Source: DATGPD01 sp041398565 (GTDB lineage: Bacteria; Planctomycetota; UBA1135; UBA2386). Taken from it: DNA of 64,000 bases. The stretch is from positions 1,302,001 to 1,366,000 of the forward strand of contig JAWKUN010000002.1 of assembly GCA_041398565.1 (NCBI GenBank), given 5' to 3'. How positions within the stretch are numbered: position 1 is the first letter of the stretch; each line of letters opens with the position of its first letter. The notes beneath the pieces were generated by a model. It saw only the letters and a list, made by a program, of their open reading frames with translations, searched no databases and was not told where the DNA came from. A program made the position numbers and the translations under genes. Of this stretch, positions 30,733 through 38,803 are shown piece by piece.

Positions 30733-32071
30733 ACCCAAAACGCAGGGCCTGGCACTGCTCGCGTGTCTACTCGCGTGCCTGCTCGGGGCCTGCGCCGTCG
30801 ACGACGCACCCTTCGATCGGCCCCACGCGGCGCTGGCCCTCGAAGCTGCCACCGGCCACGCGATCGACCCCGAGGCAACCCCGCGCGAGCCACGCATTCC
30901 CCCGGGTGTCGATCCGAGCGACGGGGTCGACGAAGAAGAAGCGGTCGCGCTGGCGCTGTGGAACAACGCCGAGTTCGCCGCCGTACTGGCCCGGCTCGAC
31001 GTCCGGCGCGCCGAGCTCGTGGCCGCCGGTCTGCTGCGCAACCCGGTCTTCTCGCTGCTGTTTCCTTGGGGGCCCAAGCAGCTGGAGTTCACCATCGGCC
31101 TGCCACTCGAAGCCCTGCTGCAGCGGCCCGATCGCGTGGCGGCGGCCACCGCCGACTGCCGGCGCAGCGCGGCGCTCCTGATCGGCACCGGCCTCGACCT
31201 GGTGCGCGACGTGCGCCTGGCCGCCGCTGCCCGCACGCACGCCGCACGGCGGCGGCAGCTGGCGGCGGCCGACGCCGACGAGCGGCGCCGGGAAGCGGAC
31301 GCCGCCGCCGGGCGCGCGTCCTCGGGCGACGCCAGCGCGTTCGATGCCGACGCCGCTCGTCTCGCTTGGCGCGATGCGGAACGGGAGGCGACCCGGGCCG
31401 CCTGCGAACTGGAGCTGGCCGACGCGGCGCTGCGTGCGCTGGTCGGCTTTGCCGACGACTCGACACCGCTGGCCTTCGACGACGTCGCCGTGCCGGCGCC
31501 GCCGGCAGAAGACGCCGAGGTGCTGCTCGCCGAAGCGCTCGCCGCGCGCCCCGACGTGCGCGCCGCCGAGCTGGCCCTCGAGGCGGCCGGAGCGCGTGCC
31601 GGTTTGGCGCGCCAGGACTGGCTGCGCTTGTCGGCGATCCTCGACGCCAACGGAGAGGGCAGCAAGGGGTTCGAGGCCGGTCCCGGGCTGAGTGGCGAGC
31701 TGCCGCTGTTCCATCTTGGTGCAGAGGCCGGCGCCGTCGCCGACGCCGAGCTGCAGGCCGCCGGGCACGACTACGTCGCGACGCGGCGGCGCGCGGCGCA
31801 GGACGTCACCGCGGCTCGCCTGCGCCTGCAGCAGGCCCACGCCGACTGGCGGGTCCTGCACAGCGAGATGCTGCCCGCGGTGGTGGCTCTGCACCGGGAC
31901 ACGGTCTCGGCGTTCGAGCGTGGCGACGTGCCGCTGGCCAGTGCGCTGGCTGCCGAGAGACAGCGATTGTCACTGGAGTGGCGCGAGGCCGACGCCGCGT
32001 ACTCCGTGCAGCGCAGCATGGCCGAGCTGGAACGTAGCGTCGGTCGCCGCATCACCGAGAGGGAACCCTGA
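30716..32071 (+). CDS. Outer-membrane efflux lipoprotein (TolC/CusC family)
   Basis: The GTG at 30716 gives 451 residues and a clear lipoprotein signal (hydrophobic LALLACLLACLLGAC, probable lipid-modified Cys near residue 26). The rest is long alpha-helical hairpins rich in Ala, Arg, Glu and Leu with the two-repeat pattern of outer-membrane factors. NNAEFAAVLARLDVRRAELVAAGLLRNP is the usual start of the first repeat and ARPDVRAAELALEAAGAR that of the second. It should form the outer-membrane channel of the RND pump encoded next, and its start lies inside the kinase gene. Confidence 0.85.
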   Translation: MCPRSEPKTQGLALLACLLACLLGACAVDDAPFDRPHAALALEAATGHAIDPEATPREPRIPPGVDPSDGVDEEEAVALALWNNAEFAAVLARLDVRRAELVAAGLLRNPVFSLLFPWGPKQLEFTIGLPLEALLQRPDRVAAATADCRRSAALLIGTGLDLVRDVRLAAAARTHAARRRQLAAADADERRREADAAAGRASSGDASAFDADAARLAWRDAEREATRAACELELADAALRALVGFADDSTPLAFDDVAVPAPPAEDAEVLLAEALAARPDVRAAELALEAAGARAGLARQDWLRLSAILDANGEGSKGFEAGPGLSGELPLFHLGAEAGAVADAELQAAGHDYVATRRRAAQDVTAARLRLQQAHADWRVLHSEMLPAVVALHRDTVSAFERGDVPLASALAAERQRLSLEWREADAAYSVQRSMAELERSVGRRITEREP

Positions 32072-32074
32072 GCC

Positions 32075-33307
32075 GTGTCCGTCCTCGCCGCTTCGATCTT
32101 CTCTGCCGGGCAGCGACGGTTGGTCTTGGCCGGCCTCGCCGGCCTTGCCATCGCCGCACGCCCTTCCGCCCAGAAGCCCACACCCGCCCACCTGGAGAAG
32201 GCGCCGGGCGAGAGCGACCTGACCCGCGTCCGCCTGACGCCGCAGGCCGAGGAACGCCTGGGCGTGGCGACCACCGCGGTCGCGCAGCGTCCCGTCGCAC
32301 GCATGCGCCTGCACGGGGGCGAAGTGGTCGTGGCGCCAGGCGCCGCGTTCACCCTCTCCGCGCCGGTGGCCGGGTGGCTCGAAGCCGTTGATGCGCGTCA
32401 GCTCTTGGTAGGTCAGAGCCTCGCCGCTGCGCAGCCGTGCCTGCGCCTGCGGCCGTTGCTCTCGCCCGACGCACGCACCAACCTCGAGGCCTCCATCCAC
32501 GGCCTCGACGGCGACGTCGAGCGAGGTGCCGTGCAGCTCGATGCGGCGACGGCCGCGCTCGCGCACGCCGAGCGTCTGCTGCGCGACCGCATCGGCAGCA
32601 GCCGGGCAGTCGAAGAAGCGCGCGCGGCGGTCGATCTGGCGCACGCCGACCTCGAAAGCGCGCAGCGGCGGCGCGATCTGCTGCGCGCCGCTGCCCGCGG
32701 CTTGGACGACGACCCGGCCTCGACGCTCACCTTGGTCGCGCCGATCGAGGGTGTCGTGCAGACGATGTACGGAACCGCTGGCATGGTGGTGGCCGCGGGG
32801 GCGCCGCTGCTCGAGATCCTCGACCTGCGCCGTCTGTGGGTCCGGGTCGCCGTGCGCGGCGACGACGTCGCACAGGTCGACAGGAGTCGTTCGGCGCGGA
32901 TCGTCGGGCTCGACGGCCGGGTCAGCGACAGCCTGGTCGGCGACTCGGCGACCGCGGTGGCGGGTCCGCCTGCCGCCGACCTGGCCACTGCCACGGTCTG
33001 GATCTACTACGCGCTCGACGCGCGGGCCGAGTCCTACCGACCGGGTCAGCGAGTCGGCGTGCAGGTGCCGTTCGGCCCGGCCGGCGAACGTCAGGTGTTG
33101 CCGTGGGCTGCGGTCCTGCACGACGTCCACGGCGGAACGTGGGTGTACGCGCGTGTCGACACGCACACCTTCGAGCGACGCCGCGTCGAGGTGGAGTTCG
33201 TCGACGGTGACGCGGCGGTGCTGGCGCGCGGCCCCGCGCCGGGCACCGAAGTGGTCGTGGCCGGCGCCGCCGAGCTCTTCGGCACCGAGTTCGGAGGCGG
33301 CAAGTAA
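32075..33307 (+). CDS. RND efflux periplasmic adaptor (CusB/CzcB-like)
   Basis: The 410-residue protein has an N-terminal export signal (about 1-33). It then shows the adaptor layout: a barrel strand (VRLTPQAEERLGVATT), a lipoyl half-motif (FTLSAPVAGWLEAV), a helical hairpin (about 125-205), the second lipoyl half (TLTLVAPIEGVVQTMYGTAG) and beta-barrel/membrane-proximal domains (LWVRVAVRGDDVAQVD, RPGQRVGVQVPFG). No Met-rich or His-rich metal-binding tail is present. It bridges pump and outer-membrane channel. The GTG at 32075 follows the upstream stop by three bases. Confidence 0.88.
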   Translation: MSVLAASIFSAGQRRLVLAGLAGLAIAARPSAQKPTPAHLEKAPGESDLTRVRLTPQAEERLGVATTAVAQRPVARMRLHGGEVVVAPGAAFTLSAPVAGWLEAVDARQLLVGQSLAAAQPCLRLRPLLSPDARTNLEASIHGLDGDVERGAVQLDAATAALAHAERLLRDRIGSSRAVEEARAAVDLAHADLESAQRRRDLLRAAARGLDDDPASTLTLVAPIEGVVQTMYGTAGMVVAAGAPLLEILDLRRLWVRVAVRGDDVAQVDRSRSARIVGLDGRVSDSLVGDSATAVAGPPAADLATATVWIYYALDARAESYRPGQRVGVQVPFGPAGERQVLPWAAVLHDVHGGTWVYARVDTHTFERRRVEVEFVDGDAAVLARGPAPGTEVVVAGAAELFGTEFGGGK

Positions 33308-33312
33308 CGACG

Positions 33313-36300
33313 ATGCGCTGGGTCATCGCCACGGCTCTGCGTCTGCGCGTGCTCGTTCTCGTGTTGGCCGGGCTGCTGATGGTCGCGGGTGTGCGGAGCG
33401 CGCGCGAGGCTCGGTACGACGTGTTCCCCGAGTTCGCGCCGCCGCGCATCGAAGTGCAGACCGAAGCGGCGGGACTGTCGTCGGAGGAGATCGAGGCCCT
33501 GGTCACGATCCCGTTGGAGAGCGCGCTCAACGGCACCGCCGGCCTGCGCACCCTGCGCTCGAAGTCGGTGCTCGGCTTGTCGTCGGTGGTGATGCTCTTC
33601 GACGTGGGCACCGACCTGGCGAGTGCACGCCTTCTGGTGCAGGAGCGCTTGGCCGCCGTCGCCCACCGGCTGCCGACCCTGGCTCACCCGCCGGTGATCC
33701 TGCAGCCGCTGTCGTCGACCAGCCGTGCCATGAAGATCGGCATGTGGTCCGACCACCTCAGCCGGCTCGATCTGAGCGAGCTGGCGATGTGGGTCGTGCG
33801 GCCGCGCCTGTTGGCGATCCAGGGCGTCGCCAACGTCGCCGTGTGGGGTCAGCGCGACCGCGAACTGCAGGTGCGCGTCGATCCGGAGCGGGCGCGGGCT
33901 CGAGGCATCACCGTGGCAGCCATCGAGGACGCGGCGCGGGCCGCACTCTCGACCGAGACCGGCGGTTTCGTCGACACGCCCAACCAGCGTCTGCCCGTGC
34001 GGCATGCGCCGAGCGTGCTGACGCCCGAGGACCTCGGCCGCACGGTGGTCGCCTTTCGCCACGGCGTGCCCGTGCGGCTCGCCGACGTCGCCGAGATCGG
34101 CACCGGACATGCTCCGCCCATCGGCGACGCGATCATCAACGATCGACCCGGCCTGCTGCTGATCGTCGAGAAGCTGCCGTGGGGCAACACCCTCGACGTG
34201 TCGCGCCACGTCGAGGCAGCGATGGCCGAGCTGCGGCCTGGCCTGCGCGACGTGCAGTACGACACCACCATCTTCCGGCCCGCGACCTTCATCGAGCGCG
34301 CCCTCGACAACCTGCGACAGACCATCCTGGTCGGCTGCGGCCTGGTGGTGCTGGTGCTGCTGCTGTTCCTGTTCGACCTGCGCAGCGCCTTCATCAGCTT
34401 CACCGCCATCCCCCTGTCCCTGCTCGCGGCCATCGGGCTGCTCGAACGGTTGGGGGGCACGATGAACACCATGCTGCTCGCCGGCTTGGTGATCGCCGTC
34501 GGCGAAGTCGTCGACGACGCGATCATCGACGTCGAGAACATCGCTCGCCGTCTGCGCTCGTCGCCAGGGCGAGCGCCGTTCGCGGTGGTGCTGGAGGCGT
34601 CGTTCGAGGTGCGCAGCGCCGTCGTGTTCGGCAGCCTCGTCGTCGTGCTGGCGCTGGTGCCGGTGCTGTCGATGACCGGTCTCGCCGGCAGCTTCTTCCG
34701 CCCGTTGGCGCTCGCCTACGTCACCGCCATCCTCGCTTCGCTGCTGGTGGCCCTGGTGGTGACGCCGGCTCTTTGTCTGCTCGTCCTCGGTCGTCGCGGG
34801 GCGCGGGTCGGCGACGCCCCGCTGGTGCGAGCGCTCAAGGCGGTCTACCGCCGCGTGCTACCGGCCGCCGTGCACCATCCCCGGGCCGCCGGTCTGGTCG
34901 CCGCCGGTCTGAGCGTGGCTGCCGGTTTGGCGGCAACCCGTCTCGATGAAGCGTTTCTGCCGGAGTTCCGCGAGCGCGACTTCCTCATGCACTGGGTCGA
35001 GAAGCCCGGGGTCGGAGTCGACGCGATGGCGCGGATCACCACCCGCGTCAGCAAGGAACTGCGCGCGGTGCCCGGGGTGCGCAACTTCGGCTCGCACATC
35101 GGCCGGGCCGAGGTCGCCGACGAGGTGGTCGGTCCGAACTTCACCGAGCTGTGGATCAGCATCGACGACGGGGCGCCCTACGAAGCGACACTCGACCGCA
35201 TCCGCGCCATCGTCGACGGCTATCCCGGCCTGCAGCGCGACGTCCTCACCTACCTCAAGGAGCGCATGAAGGAGGTGCTGACCGGAGCCAGCGCCGCCGT
35301 GGTCGTGCGCATCTTCGGAACCGAGCTGCCGGAGCTGCGGCGCCAGGCGAGCGCGGTGGCGGCGGCGCTCGAGGGCGTCGACGGTGTCGTCGATCTGCAC
35401 GTCGAGCAGCAGACGCAGGTGCCGCAGGTGCAGGTTCGTCTGCGGCCGGAGGCCGCGCTCCGCTACGGCCTCACGGCCCGCGCCGTGCGGCACGCGGTGA
35501 CGACGTTGGTGCGAGGCGAGGTCGTCGGCGAAGTCCACGACGGGCAGAGCGTGCACGCCGTGGTGGTGCGAGGCACCGAGGACACGCACACCGACGTCGG
35601 GGCCCTGCAACGGGTGTGGATCGACGCTCCGGACGGTGCTCACGTCGCGCTGCGCGACGTCGCCGACGTCGAGGTCGTGCCGGCGGCGAACGCGATCGCG
35701 CGCGAGGCTGCGTCGCGCAAGATCGACGTGACCTGCAACGTGCGTGGGCGCGACCTCGGCGCGGTCGCGCGCGAACTCGAGGCCAGGCTCGCCAAGGTGG
35801 AGTTCGCGCGCGGCTACCACCCGCAGGTGCTGGGGGAGTACGTCGAGCGGCAAGCGTCGCAACGCCGCCTGTTGGGCGTCGCCGGGTTCGCGTTGCTAGG
35901 CATGCTCGTGCTGCTGCACGCCGCGTTCGGGGCCTGGCGGCCGGCCCTGGTCGTGGTCGCGGCGTTGCCAGTAGCCCTGGCCGGCGGTGTCGCCGCGGTG
36001 TGGCTCGGCGGCGGGGTGCTGTCGCTCGGCTCGCTGGTGGGCTTCGTCACCGTCCTGGGCATCGCCGCTCGCAACGCCATCCTGCTGGTCAGCCACTTCC
36101 GTCATCTGGAGGACGGTGAGGCGGAGCCGTTCGGGCTCGGACTGGTGCTGCGCGGCGCCGAGGAGCGGCTCGCTCCGATCCTGATGACCGCCACCTGCGC
36201 GGCGCTGGCGCTGCTGCCGCTGGCCCTGCGCGGCGACACCCCAGGCCACGAGATCGAGCACCCCATGGCCATCGTGATCCTCGGCGGACTGGTGAGCGCC

Positions 36301-36378
36301 ACCTTGGCCAACCTGGTGCTGTTGCCGGCGCTGTACCTGGCGTTCGGCCGCAGCCGTACCGCCGGCGCCGAGGTCTGA
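33313..36378 (+). CDS. RND efflux pump, heavy-metal type (CusA/CzcA-like)
   Basis: The 1021-residue pump has the two-repeat RND layout: TM1 (about 8-26), a large periplasmic loop, TM2-TM6 around 335-490, a second loop and a second TM bundle at the end. TM4 reads LAGLVIAVGEVVDDAIIDVENI. The Asp seven residues before the Glu of VEN matches the proton-relay pair of HME-RND pumps, while the position 13 before that Glu is Ala, as in CusA rather than CzcA. Extra acidic residues in this helix (GEVVDD, IIDVEN) are unusual. Substrate is probably a transition metal cation, but the metal is undetermined. The next gene on the other strand starts its stop only three bases downstream. Confidence 0.9.
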   Translation: MRWVIATALRLRVLVLVLAGLLMVAGVRSAREARYDVFPEFAPPRIEVQTEAAGLSSEEIEALVTIPLESALNGTAGLRTLRSKSVLGLSSVVMLFDVGTDLASARLLVQERLAAVAHRLPTLAHPPVILQPLSSTSRAMKIGMWSDHLSRLDLSELAMWVVRPRLLAIQGVANVAVWGQRDRELQVRVDPERARARGITVAAIEDAARAALSTETGGFVDTPNQRLPVRHAPSVLTPEDLGRTVVAFRHGVPVRLADVAEIGTGHAPPIGDAIINDRPGLLLIVEKLPWGNTLDVSRHVEAAMAELRPGLRDVQYDTTIFRPATFIERALDNLRQTILVGCGLVVLVLLLFLFDLRSAFISFTAIPLSLLAAIGLLERLGGTMNTMLLAGLVIAVGEVVDDAIIDVENIARRLRSSPGRAPFAVVLEASFEVRSAVVFGSLVVVLALVPVLSMTGLAGSFFRPLALAYVTAILASLLVALVVTPALCLLVLGRRGARVGDAPLVRALKAVYRRVLPAAVHHPRAAGLVAAGLSVAAGLAATRLDEAFLPEFRERDFLMHWVEKPGVGVDAMARITTRVSKELRAVPGVRNFGSHIGRAEVADEVVGPNFTELWISIDDGAPYEATLDRIRAIVDGYPGLQRDVLTYLKERMKEVLTGASAAVVVRIFGTELPELRRQASAVAAALEGVDGVVDLHVEQQTQVPQVQVRLRPEAALRYGLTARAVRHAVTTLVRGEVVGEVHDGQSVHAVVVRGTEDTHTDVGALQRVWIDAPDGAHVALRDVADVEVVPAANAIAREAASRKIDVTCNVRGRDLGAVARELEARLAKVEFARGYHPQVLGEYVERQASQRRLLGVAGFALLGMLVLLHAAFGAWRPALVVVAALPVALAGGVAAVWLGGGVLSLGSLVGFVTVLGIAARNAILLVSHFRHLEDGEAEPFGLGLVLRGAEERLAPILMTATCAALALLPLALRGDTPGHEIEHPMAIVILGGLVSATLANLVLLPALYLAFGRSRTAGAEV

Positions 36379-36381
36379 GCC

Positions 36382-36831
36382 TCAGGCCAGGTAGGCGGCG
36401 AGGTTGCGCGTCTCGGCGCCGACGTGGTCGGGGTCGGGGACGTGGAAGGCGTGCAACGAGAAGGACGGCCGGCCGTGTGCCCGTGGCTCCAGAGGGCAGC
36501 CCGGAAACCGGAGGCGCAGCGCCGCCTTGTGCGCGCACAGGCGCCCGTAGTCGTCGTTGCCGGCCAGGAGCCAGTGTTCGGCGCGTTCGGCAGGGAACAG
36601 GGTGCGCCATCGTTCCTCGAAGCGCTGCGCCAGGGCCGAGTCGTCGCTGCGCGCGTAGAGCGCGGTCGCGGCGCGCGACCAAGGTCTCAGTGTCCGCCGC
36701 TCGCCCAGCCGAATGCCTGCCTCGGCGAGCGCGTCGGCCAGTGCACCGGCGTCTTGCAGGCCCAGCGGCGTGACGACGAGGAACGGCGCCGCGGACGCAC
36801 CGGTCGACGTGGCCGTCGGTGCCGGGCTCAT
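36382..36831 (-). CDS. Divergent nucleoside-diphosphate-kinase-like protein
   Basis: The ATG at 36831 overlaps the stop of the radical SAM gene as ATGA and gives 149 residues. After an Ala/Thr/Ser-rich start of about 15 residues, FLVVTPLGLQDAGALADALA parallels the opening strand and helix of NDK (normally with a KPD motif, here TPL). The end FSLHAFHVPDPDHVGAETRN aligns with the NDK active-site NxxHGSDS region, keeping the His but losing the SDS part. A degenerate, possibly repurposed NDK fold is therefore likely, and ordinary kinase activity is doubtful. Gene overlap implies it works with the radical SAM protein. Confidence 0.5.
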   Translation of the reverse strand: MSPAPTATSTGASAAPFLVVTPLGLQDAGALADALAEAGIRLGERRTLRPWSRAATALYARSDDSALAQRFEERWRTLFPAERAEHWLLAGNDDYGRLCAHKAALRLRFPGCPLEPRAHGRPSFSLHAFHVPDPDHVGAETRNLAAYLA

Positions 36832-37991
36832 CGGCCGCCCGCGCCCCGCTCGGCGTTGGCGCCCACGTTGAACTCGCGTGTGCAGTGCAGGCAGTAGCGC
36901 CGGCAGATCGGATCCGACAGGCAATCACCGCGCTCGACGAAGGCGGCGGTCTTGCGCCGCTGTTCGTCCTGGGGTTCGGCGAGCGCGCCGAGCGGCGTGC
37001 CGCCTTCGCGCAGGTAGACCGAGCACGGGTAGTAGAAGCGACCGTCGACGGTGCGCTCGGTGAGCGGGATGTAGCAGCGCCAGGCGCCGTCGGCGGCCGG
37101 CTGCACGCTCTCGAGGCCGATGGCGTCGCCGGCGAACACCGTGCGCACCTTGCGGCGGAGCAGCGGGAAGCGCTGCGGCGGGTAGCCGGCGAGGATCTGC
37201 TCGAGTTCGGCGATCACCGACGGCGCCGCGGCGAACGTGCTCAGCGCGTCCTTCTCGTCGACCGAGGTGATCAACTTCATGTCGTCCGGGCCGAGAGCCA
37301 GCAGGAAGCGCACGAGGTCGGCCAGACGCGCGCCGTTGCGCCGTTCGACTACCGTGTTGACGATCAGGAAGAAGGCGTGCCCCGCGCGTCGCATCTCTCC
37401 GAGCGTGCGCACGGTGGCGATCGCGCGTCCCCATGTGCTCGGCAGCAGCGAGGCCTCGCGGTCGCCGTCGTGCGCGTCGTCGAGCGACACGCGGATCTCG
37501 TCGACGCCGGCGTGCACCAGCGCGGTGTACGCTTCCGGTGGCTGCGTGCCGTTGGTGGTCAGGCTGACACAGCCGACTCCGTGCGCCTTGGCCGCGCGCA
37601 CCATGTGCGGCAGGTCGCGCAGGAGGGTCGCTTCGCCGCCGGTGAAGTGCAGGTGCTCGATCGGCGTTCGGCCGTGGCTCGCGAGCATCTGCTCGAACTG
37701 CGCGCGGTCGAAGGTGGCGGCCTTCTGCGGCCGGGCCGTCAGCTCGTCCGGCGAGCGGGCGATCGTCTTGCAGTAGGCACAGCGCAGGTTGCAGCGGTAG
37801 GTGACGAAGACGGTCACCCGGTGCAGCGGCGTGTGCTCGTCGACGGCAGCCGCGTCGTCGAGCAGTTGGCGGATGTCGCCGATGCGCGCCTCGCACACGT
37901 CCTCGAACAACAGGTCGGGGACCGGACTCCTCGGCTCCGAGGTGGGGGCGGCAGGGGAGTGGGACACGTCGAGGCATCGACCCGATGCCAT
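36828..37991 (-). CDS. Radical SAM protein with SPASM-like C-terminus
   Basis: The 387-residue protein has the [4Fe-4S]/SAM motif TYRCNLRCAYC (Cys67, Cys71, Cys74), a GGE-type motif in LHFTGGEATLLRDL and TTNGTQPP as in the MoaA/PqqE/anSME branch. Cysteines at the end (CYIPLTERT, YPCSVY, CLSDPICRRYCLHC) suggest a SPASM or twitch domain with an auxiliary cluster. Such enzymes often modify peptides or proteins. The substrate is unknown, and no short precursor peptide gene is evident nearby. It lies 46 bases after the lipoprotein gene and overlaps the NDK-like gene. Confidence 0.8.
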   Translation of the reverse strand: MASGRCLDVSHSPAAPTSEPRSPVPDLLFEDVCEARIGDIRQLLDDAAAVDEHTPLHRVTVFVTYRCNLRCAYCKTIARSPDELTARPQKAATFDRAQFEQMLASHGRTPIEHLHFTGGEATLLRDLPHMVRAAKAHGVGCVSLTTNGTQPPEAYTALVHAGVDEIRVSLDDAHDGDREASLLPSTWGRAIATVRTLGEMRRAGHAFFLIVNTVVERRNGARLADLVRFLLALGPDDMKLITSVDEKDALSTFAAAPSVIAELEQILAGYPPQRFPLLRRKVRTVFAGDAIGLESVQPAADGAWRCYIPLTERTVDGRFYYPCSVYLREGGTPLGALAEPQDEQRRKTAAFVERGDCLSDPICRRYCLHCTREFNVGANAERGAGGR

Positions 37992-38037
37992 GGCCGGCTT
38001 GAGCCGAACCGCACGGCCGCTCCGGATGGGGCCGCCG

Positions 38038-38577
38038 CTAGTTCTGCGAGCGGCGGAACACTTCGACGTACTCGAGCGCTTCCTGCTCGAGACGCTCCTC
38101 GTCCGAGTGGCGGATGGTGCGCTCCGCCTCGCCGGAGTGGTTGTGCTCGGTCACGAACTTGCCGTTCGAGTAGTAGTACTCCCGGCCTTCGCTGTGCGCG
38201 CCGCCGCGCTCCTTCATCTGGGCGCCATGGTCCTGCACGCACGCGTAGATCAGCTGCCCACCGTCGAAGTAGAACTCCTCGGTGCGCGAGCTGACGTCGG
38301 GATGCGGGTAGGTCTTGACGCGGAGCACCGTGTTGCCGTCGACGTAGTAGTCGATCTTGCTCCACTTCTGCTTGATCTGCTCGCGCATGCCGGTCGTCGG
38401 CAGCGTCTTGCGTGCGAGAGAGTCGACGCGCTTCTCGATGGCGTCGCGCTTGGCTTCGATGCTGGCGACCTGGGCCGCGGTGTCACCGCCGGCGAGGTCC
38501 GATCCGGAACCGCCCATGCTGGAGCAACCGGGGAGACAGGCCAGGCCGGCGAGAAGGAACGAGAAGGGAATGCGCAT
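38038..38577 (-). CDS. Lipoprotein with MORN/YwqK-like repeats
   Basis: The ATG at 38577 opens a classical lipoprotein signal with lipobox LPGC (Cys near residue 18). The mature part of about 160 residues has a coiled-coil-like stretch (about 38-75) and then short repeats of the form xxYYxDGNxVLRV, EEFYFDGGQLIYACV and REYYYSNGKFV, resembling MORN/YwqK repeats. It is probably anchored to a membrane facing the periplasm. It is first in a same-strand group with the radical SAM and NDK-like genes. No function is known. Confidence 0.7.
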   Translation of the reverse strand: MRIPFSFLLAGLACLPGCSSMGGSGSDLAGGDTAAQVASIEAKRDAIEKRVDSLARKTLPTTGMREQIKQKWSKIDYYVDGNTVLRVKTYPHPDVSSRTEEFYFDGGQLIYACVQDHGAQMKERGGAHSEGREYYYSNGKFVTEHNHSGEAERTIRHSDEERLEQEALEYVEVFRRSQN

Positions 38578-38700
38578 GTGTAGGGAGACGCGGGAACGCC
38601 GGCAGTGTAGGGGATGGGCGCGCGGATCCGGATCGTCGTTCTGCGCCAACTTCACCCCGCCACGACACGACTCGGGTACTCCCGGTGTGCGATCGAGGAT

Positions 38701-38745
38701 CCAGCGCTCCGCGGTGGATCCTGGCGGCATCCGCTGCAAGGCTGG
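38701..38745 (+). repeat. Dispersed hairpin repeat, copy A
   Basis: This 45-base element begins CCAGC, ends GCTGG and has an inner stem of about nine pairs around GCGGTGGAT. It matches copy B (57730-57774) at 37 of 45 positions without gaps, and similarity continues about 25 bases further (GATGG then GTCGTCCG). It lies between the divergent lipoprotein and Pls genes. Confidence 0.65.
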
Positions 38746-38803
38746 CGCGATGGCCGACGACCCCTGTCGTCCGGCTGTCGTCTGGCTAGGCTGACAGCCG
38801 CAC

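Noticed and set aside
36089..36928. Longer alternative minus-strand frame overlapping the NDK-like gene
   Set aside because: It is Arg/Pro-rich and overlaps the end of the RND pump gene; the 149-residue frame has a recognisable fold and an ATGA overlap.
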